Assembly: GCA_021108375.1 (NCBI GenBank)
Contig: JAIORA010000037.1
Location: forward strand, 85,118 to 149,117
Direction: 5' to 3'
From: Anaerohalosphaeraceae bacterium
Lineage (GTDB): Bacteria > Planctomycetota > Phycisphaerae > Sedimentisphaerales > UBA12454
Length of the DNA: 64,000 nucleotides
Shown: positions 1-9,647 of the stretch, piece by piece
How the letters are laid out: the number at the start of each line of letters is the position of its first letter
Numbering within the stretch: the stretch's first letter is position 1
Notes under the pieces: generated by a model
Database searches by the model: none
Seen by the model: the letters and a program-made list of their open reading frames with translations, nothing else
What the model was told of the DNA's origin: nothing
Position numbers and translations under genes: made by a program

Positions 1-2378
1 TGAAAGTAGTAGCCCTTATGTTTTATGCGTGTATCTCTTTTACTCCTACCCAGCCAGGTTCTCTCGGCAATCTTGACGATACCGCCGGCAGTAAGATCAG
101 CTTCGAAAGTAAGATTCAATTCCGGCAGTACATTGGGCGAAATTAATGGAACAAGTCCGCCGTCCGGGACATCGGTAACTGCGATGGTCTTTGGCGGAGC
201 ACTCGCCTGACCCGCTGAAACAGAATACTGCGGAACGGTTTCTTTGTGGCTTGATAATTGCCAGAGTAATTTGAACTTTTCAAGTTTCGGCGCAAGAATT
301 ACATTATGATAACCATCCTGTATCTCCTGGGTAACAGTGGACAAATACAGTTTGGGGTGTTTGCCGCGATATTTGGCGTGGCTGCGGATATCCGGATAAA
401 TCTCAAAAAAGCCATCTCGATATTTCCACATTTCGGATAAGGCAGTAGTCATATAATCAGCAGACATTTTTTGGAATTTTGCCGCTTCCTGGAGTTTAGA
501 TGTGTTCTTTACCACAGAATGATATAACAATCCAAGATGATAGCTGCGCCATGCACGAGTCAGATGTGCCGTTGCTTTAGCTGCCTTGAGATATGTTTGA
601 AGCAGGTCAGGATTCTTTGGCTGGCTTTGGGCAGCTTTTTCAAGCTCAGTAACGGCATATTCAGCCAAAGTAACCGCATCAATAATATCCAGCCGTTTGC
701 GAAACTTTTCAAATTCAAGGTCATCAGCAGTTATCGTAGTAAACTTTCGCGGCTGCTGAACACCGGTAGAATAGCCCGTTCTTTTCCACGGGAAAAAATG
801 ATAAATATGCAAATGATTGGTCCACGCCTTGCCGTCTGTCCATTCAGGCCTAAAGACCATCGCATCGGTTACTTTCCAGATGTCCTTCATCGCTGCTGAA
901 AAATGCTTACCAGCTTGTTCTCCAAACGTATGTTTACCAAAACCAGCAATATGGGTATTCGGGTCAAAGTTGTAAGGATTCCAGCCAATGTACACCACTG
1001 AACGGCGACTCGGCGTATTTATTGCATATCTTAATTTGCCGTAATCAATGTAGTCCTCAAGAGTTTTATCCCCATACCAGGCACCGTAATTGGTCAACTT
1101 TGCCATTTTCAAGGCACGAATTTCAAGTTTGGGACCTTCATAGCAAAGATGCGAAGCCACTCCTACCGGCCCATCTGTATTGTATGCCGTCTGTCCATTG
1201 AGGAAAAGATTAGGTATCTTCTCTAAATATGGTGTCAAAATATCGTGCCAGAGATAGTCGTTTCCAGGAGGACATGTTGATTTACAGCCATAACGCACTG
1301 ACGGGGGCAGAACCTTTGAGAGTTTCAGTAACTCCAACTTCGATTTATGTAACTTCCATGCTCGGACAATAACACACGCATCAGGATTGTATTCCCTCAT
1401 AGCAGACTCAATGATACTAACGTATTCGGCTGCGCTGTCATAGGGTTTATGCGTCGCTTTACTGGCAAGGCTCGGGGTCAGATAAGAGCGTCCCCCATTC
1501 TTGAAAGACAAATACACTCCCCCCAATTTGGGATATCGCCGCCAGATATCCCGGTATTTTTCTCGAATAATGGTTTTGACAATCTCAGCATTCGGGTTGA
1601 GGTATCCCTTATTATCACGAGCATCCGCCTCGGGATGCGCCTTGTAAAACCGCTCAGAATGTACCGAGAATGTCGGCTCATAAACCCAAAGAAACAACTT
1701 AGCTCCATATTTTTCGCTTTGTTTATACAAACGCTCAAACTCTTCCGTCCTGGCACTCCTCATCTCAATAATTTTTCTCTTTTGGTCCTTATCTTCGAAT
1801 ACTTCAGGCCATTTGTCGTACCCATAGAGTATTATGTTCCGCAAATAAGACAGATTAAAATTCGCACGGTCATTGAGCAGCCCCCTGCGCAATTGAAAGA
1901 AAGGCTTGTCTCGCCGTTTTGGCTCAGTGCTCAAATAATTTTTAACCGTATCAAATCCCAGGTATTCCGTCTGCAACGGCAGGTCAAGCAACCCGTACAA
2001 TACACCCACATCCTCGGCACCGGTTACTAAAGTGATAATGTTTTTCTTGTTTTTCCAGGAATGAATTTGGAAGCCCTGCTCACCAAGCCAGTTGCTGTCA
2101 ACAATAACCTTTTGTTCTTTAAGTAAAGATACGATATTGATATTATCAATCTTACCTACAATCACCAAATATGGGTAATCTTTAGCCCGCTTGCCAAACT
2201 CGGAAATGGGCATAGTGTCGCCGAGCTTAGCAGCCTCTATCTCAACTCCTTCCAGCAGACCATCCTGAATAAAAAAGCCGGTATCCATCCCGGCTTGACA
2301 CCCGCACTGCAAGGAAAATATTGCCAACAAAACTAAAAAGCGGATACGACTTACAATGCGTGTAAATAATTTTGACAT
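1..2378 (-). CDS. Putative glycoside hydrolase-like lipoprotein with GH67/GH20b-type N-terminal domain (3' end truncated by window edge)
   Basis: Manual minus-strand translation from ATG at 2378 gives MSKLFTRIVSRIRFLVLLAIFSLQCGCQAGMDTG... (lipobox-like LQCGC) open to position 1 with no stop; motif VTGAEDVGVLYGLLDLPLQTE resembles N-terminal domains of GH67/GH20 enzymes. Missing from the ORF track because no stop lies in the window. Confidence 0.75.
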   Translation of the reverse strand, partial: MSKLFTRIVSRIRFLVLLAIFSLQCGCQAGMDTGFFIQDGLLEGVEIEAAKLGDTMPISEFGKRAKDYPYLVIVGKIDNINIVSLLKEQKVIVDSNWLGEQGFQIHSWKNKKNIITLVTGAEDVGVLYGLLDLPLQTEYLGFDTVKNYLSTEPKRRDKPFFQLRRGLLNDRANFNLSYLRNIILYGYDKWPEVFEDKDQKRKIIEMRSARTEEFERLYKQSEKYGAKLFLWVYEPTFSVHSERFYKAHPEADARDNKGYLNPNAEIVKTIIREKYRDIWRRYPKLGGVYLSFKNGGRSYLTPSLASKATHKPYDSAAEYVSIIESAMREYNPDACVIVRAWKLHKSKLELLKLSKVLPPSVRYGCKSTCPPGNDYLWHDILTPYLEKIPNLFLNGQTAYNTDGPVGVASHLCYEGPKLEIRALKMAKLTNYGAWYGDKTLEDYIDYGKLRYAINTPSRRSVVYIGWNPYNFDPNTHIAGFGKHTFGEQAGKHFSAAMKDIWKVTDAMVFRPEWTDGKAWTNHLHIYHFFPWKRTGYSTGVQQPRKFTTITADDLEFEKFRKRLDIIDAVTLAEYAVTELEKAAQSQPKNPDLLQTYLKAAKATAHLTRAWRSYHLGLLYHSVVKNTSKLQEAAKFQKMSADYMTTALSEMWKYRDGFFEIYPDIRSHAKYRGKHPKLYLSTVTQEIQDGYHNVILAPKLEKFKLLWQLSSHKETVPQYSVSAGQASAPPKTIAVTDVPDGGLVPLISPNVLPELNLTFEADLTAGGIVKIAERTWLGRSKRDTRIKHKGYYF

Positions 2379-2478
2379 TGTTATTGTCCTCTTTTCACGA
2401 ATTTATTTCATAAACAAGCAGGCTGGAAACGCAGGCAAATATGACCGGCGTTACCAGCCCTGCTAAATAACATTCTAC

Positions 2479-2629
2479 GTAACCGTTCACACTTTTACAG
2501 GTTGCTTTCTTTCGCCCCTTCGGGGCTTTATATTGTTTGTCGCAATCTGTCCCGGGGGCTTACGCCACCCGGCTATGCGTTCTTACGGCCCTTCGGGCCT
2601 AATAAGGAAGAAAATCTGTGAACGGTTAC
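2479..2629. mobile_element. MITE-like miniature element, 151 bp
   Basis: 13-bp perfect terminal inverted repeats GTAACCGTTCACA (2479-2491) / TGTGAACGGTTAC (2617-2629), flanked by identical 8-bp CATTCTAC (2471-2478 and 2630-2637); internal GCCCCTTCGGGGC and GGCCCTTCGGGCC hairpins; no ORF. Confidence 0.8.
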
Positions 2630-2648
2630 CATTCTACTAATTACTGTG

Positions 2649-4565
2649 TTAACATCCGTCACCTTCACCCACCAGCCAGGAAAGATACTCTTCCAGATTG
2701 GTGTAACCGTCCTTGTCACTGTCATAATTTCTATCGGCTGCGTCATAAGGATTCAGCCCATTACTACTTTCCCAACTATTCGGCATACCGTCCTGGTCAC
2801 TGTCTGTAGGACATGAACTTGAAGAAAGGGTCGGCCAACCACCTACCTCACTCTGTGAATCAATAATCGCACCAGCAGTATAACCCGAAGAATCAACATG
2901 CCCGACTACGCGATCATCTACATCATCTCTGGGTGAGACACCTGCATAATCAAGAACATCATTATAAGCTGTTGAGGCAGTATCAGTTTTTACCATAGGG
3001 GCAGGACGAGGGTTGCTGTAGTGAGTAATAGTTCCCTGCATCATAAGCCAATTATTACTATTACCGGAAGAATAATGCGGCATGTAATTGCCAGTTACAT
3101 ACATTCCAAGTACCGCATCGTATGTCCGTTTATAGGCGAGATTGCGTTGTGAAGAAAGTGTGTCCGGACCATATTTGAGATAATTATTAACATAGTTTAT
3201 CTTGGCATATTCAGTTCGGTCGGAAGTACCTGTACGACCGCACCACTCACCCCAATTATATACCACATTGTTGCGCCAATCGAGTATTGATTTACCGCCA
3301 CTCTTAGAACCTGCTCTTGGATTACGCTTGTCATTATGAGCAAAAAGATTGTGGTGGAAAGTCATATGGCATTCATAGCTACTAGGAATAAATAATGCAC
3401 CCATTGAGTGCGGCACGCCATACTCATGATAAGAATCATAAAGGGCTTCACTGAGTATGCTCCACTGTACTGTTATATTATCGCATATCTTTCCCAGCCC
3501 CCAAAGCTGATCTACTCCCCAAGAGAAAGAACAATGATCAAAGATAATATCTTCAGTACCTGTCAATGAGACAGCAGAGACTCCGGTCTGAGCGGTATCT
3601 CCGGGACGAAAACGAATATAACGAATGATTATATCATCGGGATAGTCAATTTTCATTCCATAATTTTTTAGACAAATGCCATCCCCAGGGGCAGTTTGTC
3701 CGGCAATTGTAAGATAATCCGCTGACCCAGGAACAACCAATGTCGATTGTAACGCAATAGTACCCGATACATCAAAGACAATAGTTCGAGGACTTGATGA
3801 GTTTTCAATACCATAGCGCAGCGACCCTGAACCGGAATCATTAAGATTTGTTACATGATAAACATTCCCACCGCGTCCGCCACGAGACCATGCCCCAAAC
3901 CCTTCAGCAGTTGGGAAAGCCGGCGCACCACTGTTAATTGAAAGATTATCCACTACCCCTATACTGGTAGTCCCTCGCAATATCCGGAATCGACTTAGCG
4001 TATCGGATGTGCTTTCTCTGAAGGAAAAATTGTCTGCCTTTAGCACACCGTTAACATAAACATCATATGTGTGTACCCCGGAGGAGGCATTTCCCACCAT
4101 CTTAATAGCGTATGTAGTATTAATTGAAGCATTCATAATATCTACTATACTGCTGCCATTATACGCCCTGAGTTTACCACTGTTGAAGTATATACAAGGG
4201 CCTCGCTTGTTGTTGCTATCCATCAGGTAGAAATAAAACATACTGGTACTGTCTTTTGCGTGTGCTTTAAATTCGGCCGTAATGATAGCATTGGCACTAA
4301 AACTTATTCTGCATTTGCCGTTGCTGCCTGAGTTTACCACCTCAAGCGACAAAAGTTCGCCTAGTTTGTTGTTATTTCTGGTAACACAGCTTCCATCCTC
4401 CACAACCCAGCCGTCTCTACCATTGATCGAGGCATTATCGCTAAAACCATCGCTGGTCTCAAAGCCAGTTTCATAGAGAACCGCTGCCTGAAGATTCGCT
4501 GCTAACATTAATGTACAAAACATAACTACCGAAACAATTACAGATTGTTTTCCCATTCTTGACAT
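2649..4565 (-). CDS. Pectate lyase-like (PL1 family) secreted protein with N-terminal LamG-like domain and C-terminal calcium-binding EF-hand/thrombospondin-type-3-like segment
   Basis: 638 aa; signal peptide; AFPTAEGFGAWSRGGRGGNVYHVTNLNDSGSGSLRYGI...RTIVFDVSGTI and DIIIRYIRFRPGD are typical of PL1; C-term DSDQDGMPNSWESSNGLNPYDAADRNYDSDKDGYTNLEEY. Confidence 0.88.
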   Translation of the reverse strand: MSRMGKQSVIVSVVMFCTLMLAANLQAAVLYETGFETSDGFSDNASINGRDGWVVEDGSCVTRNNNKLGELLSLEVVNSGSNGKCRISFSANAIITAEFKAHAKDSTSMFYFYLMDSNNKRGPCIYFNSGKLRAYNGSSIVDIMNASINTTYAIKMVGNASSGVHTYDVYVNGVLKADNFSFRESTSDTLSRFRILRGTTSIGVVDNLSINSGAPAFPTAEGFGAWSRGGRGGNVYHVTNLNDSGSGSLRYGIENSSSPRTIVFDVSGTIALQSTLVVPGSADYLTIAGQTAPGDGICLKNYGMKIDYPDDIIIRYIRFRPGDTAQTGVSAVSLTGTEDIIFDHCSFSWGVDQLWGLGKICDNITVQWSILSEALYDSYHEYGVPHSMGALFIPSSYECHMTFHHNLFAHNDKRNPRAGSKSGGKSILDWRNNVVYNWGEWCGRTGTSDRTEYAKINYVNNYLKYGPDTLSSQRNLAYKRTYDAVLGMYVTGNYMPHYSSGNSNNWLMMQGTITHYSNPRPAPMVKTDTASTAYNDVLDYAGVSPRDDVDDRVVGHVDSSGYTAGAIIDSQSEVGGWPTLSSSSCPTDSDQDGMPNSWESSNGLNPYDAADRNYDSDKDGYTNLEEYLSWLVGEGDGC

Positions 4566-4640
4566 AATTTTTCTCCTTAATTTTTGGTTTGTTTTAAATT
4601 TGGACTAAAAGACTAACCCAAGGTTCTAAACCTCCTTTCT

Positions 4641-4865
4641 TTATTCAGAGCGGATATACATATGGTCAATGTAAATCGTATCCAGCACTTTGTTGCTCGC
4701 TGTCTGATCAGTATCTTTGACGCGGATGTGAACGGTACCACTTGTACTAACAGGCAGCACGAAACTCTGGTACGCGTCATTGTCGGCAGTCTTCGACACC
4801 GTCAGCATATAATTATATGTTCCGTCAACGCCGGTGGTAGAATAGGCAAAGTCAAAATCATCATT
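4641..4865 (-). pseudogene. Orphan C-terminal fragment of a secreted carbohydrate-active-type protein
   Basis: Minus-strand reading gives NDDFDFAYSTTGVDGTYNYMLTVSKTADNDAYQSFVLPVSTSGTVHIRVKDTDQTASNKVLDTIYIDHMYIRSE*, preceded in frame by TGA (4866-4868), with no start codon at the fragment's N-terminus. Confidence 0.6.
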
Positions 4866-4922
4866 TCATTCTCCACCTCCACATTAACTTAACATTTAAT
4901 ACATTTTCCATATTACCACTAC

Positions 4923-7900
4923 TTACTTCCAATACTCATCGCAATCACTATTGTTTGGGTCAGTGCATTTCAGCCAATCTTCAGCGAACTTGCTGTAGTC
5001 TTCAAAATCAACATAGCAATCTTCACTAAGATCGCTTGTTATGTAAATTGTACCGGCATCACCGCACTGCGAAGGAGTTGTATTAACATCAGCAACGATA
5101 GTAAGATTATCGAATAACTGGTCGCTGTCCTGGAACTCACTGGTATTGTAGTAATCCCACATCGCGAACGAGTCAAACGAGAACTCCTCGGTAATGGTTG
5201 ATTGCCATGTGAACGCATCCACGCCATCAACGATTACCCTGCATATAAGTTCGCTCTCGGCTGCACTCCAACTCATCTCTACGGTGTACCATTCGCTTTT
5301 GGCATACGTATCGCTCGGCGACCAGCCGCTATCGGTCTCACTGCCTATCGGAAGGTCATATTTAAATTTGCTTTGCTCGTATCGGGGAAAGGCATAATAC
5401 TTGATATAATTGGCAGGGTTGTTTTCATCCATCGAGCCGTCAAGAAACGCGTCCGAGCTATCGACCAGTCCCCAGGCTGGATAAATCTTGTAGCCGTCAA
5501 CCTCGTACAGGTCGAAGCTCAGCGTCCAGTCTAATGTATTGTCAAGCGGTCTGCCTATCACATCGTTCAGGTCGCTGGTGTAATACCGCGAAACGCCAAT
5601 GTCATCACGATAATAAGTGCCGGCTATGACTCCACCATCGACGGAGTCTTCCCAATAAATACTGTCCGGCGTTCGCGGTCCGACATATTCCCAGCCGGGG
5701 TCGGTATCAAACGTCTCGCTGTAAATTTTCTGCTGCGGCTGTGGTTGGTAAGGAATACAGTTGCCATCTGCCGGGTCGGTGCATAGCAGCCATTCGCTGG
5801 CAAACATCGCCATATCCTTAATGTTGACATCGCAGTCCTGATTCAAATCGCCGAGCAGATAGACTGTTCCCGCATCGCCGCATTGCTGTGGCGATTCAGT
5901 GATAATCCTGATTTCATAATAATCTGCCGTGTACTCGCTGATGTTTGTATCCAGGCGATACTTCATAAATGCAATCTTCTGCCCATTATGTGAGAACTGA
6001 GGATAATCGCCATATTCCCCGGCAACGCTTTTTTGATGCTTCCCTGAACCATCAGCGTCCATAAGCCAAATGGTGTCGTTGCAGCAATAGGTAATTTGAG
6101 TTCCATCCGGCGAGTAAGCAGGATGCCGACCGCCTTCGGTAGTAAGTTGCACAAGATTGGAGCCATTAGGATTCATAGACCAGATATTATAAATTCCGGA
6201 CTCGTTTATTATCATAATCAGGATTTTATTGCCGTCCTGCGACCATACCATATACTTACTGATGTAACGCGAATAGGGATATATCACTTGGTCATTACTG
6301 CCGTCGGCATTCATTATATGCAGTTCATTTTTAACAGGCTTTTCGCCTATGTTCCTGGAACAAACTATCTTTGAACCATCAGGAGACCAAACAGGACAAT
6401 AGCTATCGTAGTCATTGGTAAGCATATCAATGCTCGTCCCATCGGGATTCATAACCGCAACATCGTTTCCATAGTAATCGCTATATGAAAACAGTATCTT
6501 TCCACTGTCATATCTCCATCGCGGTGTATAAAGTTCATATTCGTTCAAATCAGTCAAATATGTATGGCCGGAGCCATCCGGATTGCAGGTGTAGATATTT
6601 TTATCCCAGTAGCTGCCCTGCTTTAGATAAGCAATTTTATTACCGTCAGGAGACCAGGAGGGATTACTGTGCCAGAGGTCATCTGAAGTGAGTTGATTAA
6701 AACTAGAACCATTTGCGTCCATCACGCAAATTTGATAATGGCCGCTTCTGCGAGAGTTAAAAGCAAACAAGTTCGAGTCCGCTGTTGTCGGCGACCAACT
6801 AAAGTTTGTGCCGCCAAACTCATTCGGCGTATCCAGTTCAATAGGCGAAGGAGTCATTCCATCTCTGGTTATCTCGATAATATGCCGGCTGGTTGTAGCG
6901 GTCGTGAAACTAAGAACACCATTGCTGTCTGTACTTAAGTAACTTACTGAGCTGTTGTTATCTATCTTGAATTGTGTGGATGGAGATAACCCCCCAACGG
7001 TTATATTTCCGCTTGAATCAGGACTGCTGCAAGCAAAAATAATATGGTCAGTGCCTATTTCATTGATACTGTTAAGGCCGTACTGATTACCTTCCTGACC
7101 GCTGATAGCAATATCAATTTTGGCCACAAAGGGCAGAGAGTGCTTGCGAGCCATAGCTGAAAGGCGAGTACAGGCGCTGAATATCTCCGAATTGGCAGTC
7201 GGAGATACCGATGCACTGCTGGCATCAATGCGGTTCATTAAGACATCGGATATGCGGATGTTTGACAGACCGGTTCTGTTTATGGTATTCAGCGACCAAT
7301 TGATTGCACGCATAGCGGCAGTATAATAACGAAGATGGCCGGTGATGTCATACATTTTGAGAAAACTTTTGGCTGCTATTGTGGTGGCTGCGCCTTGTTT
7401 CCAGATATCGTGTCGATATTCAAAACTGCCGTCGGCGTTCTGCCAGGTAATAAGATGGTCAGCCAGCCGCTGAATATGGCGATATTTTTCGTCCGTTGGA
7501 TCAACCATATAGCTCTCAGTCATACCTTCAAGAGCGATGGCATTCATCCACGGCTTTCCCAGGCCGCTTTCACGAACAGCACCTTCGGCACGAGTGGTAT
7601 TGATAAATGTATTAAATATTCTGTTTCCCGCATCGCTATATCGCTGGTCGCCAAAATACTGGTAGCCAGTGGCGAAATTATGCAGGTTATAACCGCCGTG
7701 GCGTGTATGCTGGCGACTGCCCCAACCCTCCGGGCTGTTATAGACATAATCATATTGAAAATCTAACTCATTCTGCCAGCACTCCAGAAAATATGGATTG
7801 GCAGTTGCTAAATAAGCATAATAATATCCAAAGCCGCGACAGGCATAGTCTGAGTTTTGCATAGCTAACCAAGCTGAATGATAGCGAATAGCGCCTTTGT

Positions 7901-9596
7901 TGACACCGCGGTGGTAGTGAGCATAGTCGGCTTCGGCCTGGGCATTTTCCAGCGTATCTTCCAGCAATTTGATGTCGCCGGAACGATAAGCTTCAATGAC
8001 CCAATGCATAAATGGCTGTGCCATACGGTTTCGGCCACTGCCGGGCAGTCCGGTTACAGCGCTGAGTCCATGCCAGCTCTCACCGCTTTGCAGACCATGC
8101 ACATCAAAAAAGTTTTCATCATTATAACTGGTATTTTCGTGCATTGAATACTCTTCGATATCCAACTGATTGTAGCCAACCCAACGACGGATAGGCTCTG
8201 CCCATTGCTCAAACTCAAAATCAGAATTCGGCTGGCCTACTCCGAAAGCATCCGTTTCCATCGTATAGTTACTATCAGGAACACCCCTTAGCTTTTTATA
8301 CAGGCTTACAGCAGTATCCTTTACACCTGTGCCGCAATCTCCGGGATGAACATATAGCCACGAACTGAATGTTTTCGCCAGACCGGTGTACCATATCCAC
8401 TGGTCATTATATATAGAAGGCTGCCGTGATAACTCTGTGCCGTGAGGCTGCACTGCCAGAGTTACCGAATCGCTTTGATATTCGCAATGGAAATCTGCAT
8501 CCATACCCCATTCGTGCATAAAGGTACTTACCGCTACGCCAATCTGATTGATACTACTGCTGGCATCGACAAAATAAGCGGGCATATCCAACTCGCCCGT
8601 GGTGGTGTAAGGGTCATTAGTTGTAGTGGAAGTGAACCATATTGAATTGCCGACAGAAGTGTTGCCGTTGTAGGTTAAAAACTTGACCTGTTCGGGATTC
8701 GGGTCGGACATATACCAATAGTAGTGATAGCCAGAGGCAGGTGTAAAACTGTCAATTGCAGTATTATAAGATGATACCGTTGCATTGTCGGCCAGATAGG
8801 AAGAAAACTTATAGTCCGCCGACCGAACCATACATAAGGACATATCGCTGCCGCCATAATCAATATAGGAAACCTTTTCGATATAAGAGCGGTTTTTATA
8901 AAAGATATAATTGGCGCGAAAATCGAAGCTGCCACTGGACATACCGGTAACGGCAATCTCGGTGAATATATTATTATTCTCTATAATAGCAACGACAGGA
9001 GTGCCGCCATCTGTATTACGGTAGATAGTACCACCGTTGCTCGATAGTGCAATTGAATCGCAATTGGCACTACCTTTCATAAAATTAGTTTCGTCATTAT
9101 AATTGCCGTCATCATCGGTATCATAGTAAAGCTCTCCGATACCTGTAGCCTGGCTGAAATCACCCACTATCGCTTTGATTATGCCGGTATCAACAGCATA
9201 ACCGCCGCTAACGGAGGTAACGGACATAGCAGGATAACTTTGGTGGCTGACCGCAGGGCCATATTCTAAATCGTATCTCTTTGTTTCATTGGCATTAACA
9301 TCAGCAAAAAAATCGATAGCCACCCACTGAATAGATCCATCTTCCCAGTTGACCATAGACCGATAGCTGGCCTCGACCTCTGTGGAATCAAGAGTAAGTT
9401 TGAGATGTTCAATGTCATTAACATCCCCCTCGGCGATAGGTACTGTTATACGGACAGGATGACCAGCGCGTGTTATGCCGTGAATCTCCTTGACGAAGAT
9501 GCCAATATCGCTTTTAGAACCCTCCGCCCGCACCAGGGAAACAGACGCAGCTAACAGAAACAAACTGCAAATAACAACGAACTTTATATTCTTCAC
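4923..9596 (-). CDS. Multidomain secreted protein: PcRGLX/YetA-like N-terminal region, TolB/PD40 beta-propeller, two dockerin-like segments and a concanavalin-like domain
   Basis: 1557 aa; N-term GIFVKEIHGITRAGHPVRITVPIAEGDV...; PD40 repeats (NPSWSPDGNKIAYLKQGS, CPVWSPDGSKIVCSRN); GDLNQDCDVNIKDMAMFASEWLLCTDP and SDLSEDCYVDFEDYSKFAEDWLKCTDP dockerin-like motifs. Confidence 0.8.
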   Translation of the reverse strand: MKNIKFVVICSLFLLAASVSLVRAEGSKSDIGIFVKEIHGITRAGHPVRITVPIAEGDVNDIEHLKLTLDSTEVEASYRSMVNWEDGSIQWVAIDFFADVNANETKRYDLEYGPAVSHQSYPAMSVTSVSGGYAVDTGIIKAIVGDFSQATGIGELYYDTDDDGNYNDETNFMKGSANCDSIALSSNGGTIYRNTDGGTPVVAIIENNNIFTEIAVTGMSSGSFDFRANYIFYKNRSYIEKVSYIDYGGSDMSLCMVRSADYKFSSYLADNATVSSYNTAIDSFTPASGYHYYWYMSDPNPEQVKFLTYNGNTSVGNSIWFTSTTTNDPYTTTGELDMPAYFVDASSSINQIGVAVSTFMHEWGMDADFHCEYQSDSVTLAVQPHGTELSRQPSIYNDQWIWYTGLAKTFSSWLYVHPGDCGTGVKDTAVSLYKKLRGVPDSNYTMETDAFGVGQPNSDFEFEQWAEPIRRWVGYNQLDIEEYSMHENTSYNDENFFDVHGLQSGESWHGLSAVTGLPGSGRNRMAQPFMHWVIEAYRSGDIKLLEDTLENAQAEADYAHYHRGVNKGAIRYHSAWLAMQNSDYACRGFGYYYAYLATANPYFLECWQNELDFQYDYVYNSPEGWGSRQHTRHGGYNLHNFATGYQYFGDQRYSDAGNRIFNTFINTTRAEGAVRESGLGKPWMNAIALEGMTESYMVDPTDEKYRHIQRLADHLITWQNADGSFEYRHDIWKQGAATTIAAKSFLKMYDITGHLRYYTAAMRAINWSLNTINRTGLSNIRISDVLMNRIDASSASVSPTANSEIFSACTRLSAMARKHSLPFVAKIDIAISGQEGNQYGLNSINEIGTDHIIFACSSPDSSGNITVGGLSPSTQFKIDNNSSVSYLSTDSNGVLSFTTATTSRHIIEITRDGMTPSPIELDTPNEFGGTNFSWSPTTADSNLFAFNSRRSGHYQICVMDANGSSFNQLTSDDLWHSNPSWSPDGNKIAYLKQGSYWDKNIYTCNPDGSGHTYLTDLNEYELYTPRWRYDSGKILFSYSDYYGNDVAVMNPDGTSIDMLTNDYDSYCPVWSPDGSKIVCSRNIGEKPVKNELHIMNADGSNDQVIYPYSRYISKYMVWSQDGNKILIMIINESGIYNIWSMNPNGSNLVQLTTEGGRHPAYSPDGTQITYCCNDTIWLMDADGSGKHQKSVAGEYGDYPQFSHNGQKIAFMKYRLDTNISEYTADYYEIRIITESPQQCGDAGTVYLLGDLNQDCDVNIKDMAMFASEWLLCTDPADGNCIPYQPQPQQKIYSETFDTDPGWEYVGPRTPDSIYWEDSVDGGVIAGTYYRDDIGVSRYYTSDLNDVIGRPLDNTLDWTLSFDLYEVDGYKIYPAWGLVDSSDAFLDGSMDENNPANYIKYYAFPRYEQSKFKYDLPIGSETDSGWSPSDTYAKSEWYTVEMSWSAAESELICRVIVDGVDAFTWQSTITEEFSFDSFAMWDYYNTSEFQDSDQLFDNLTIVADVNTTPSQCGDAGTIYITSDLSEDCYVDFEDYSKFAEDWLKCTDPNNSDCDEYWK

Positions 9597-9647
9597 AAAA
9601 TAACCCTTTTTCGTTGCGAGCGATTACTTTTATATAAATCAAGCTGT

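Noticed and set aside
5202-5534. Plus-strand ORFs inside the 1557-aa gene (e.g. 110 aa, 143 aa)
   Set aside because: Antisense to a coherent multidomain coding frame; no own evidence.
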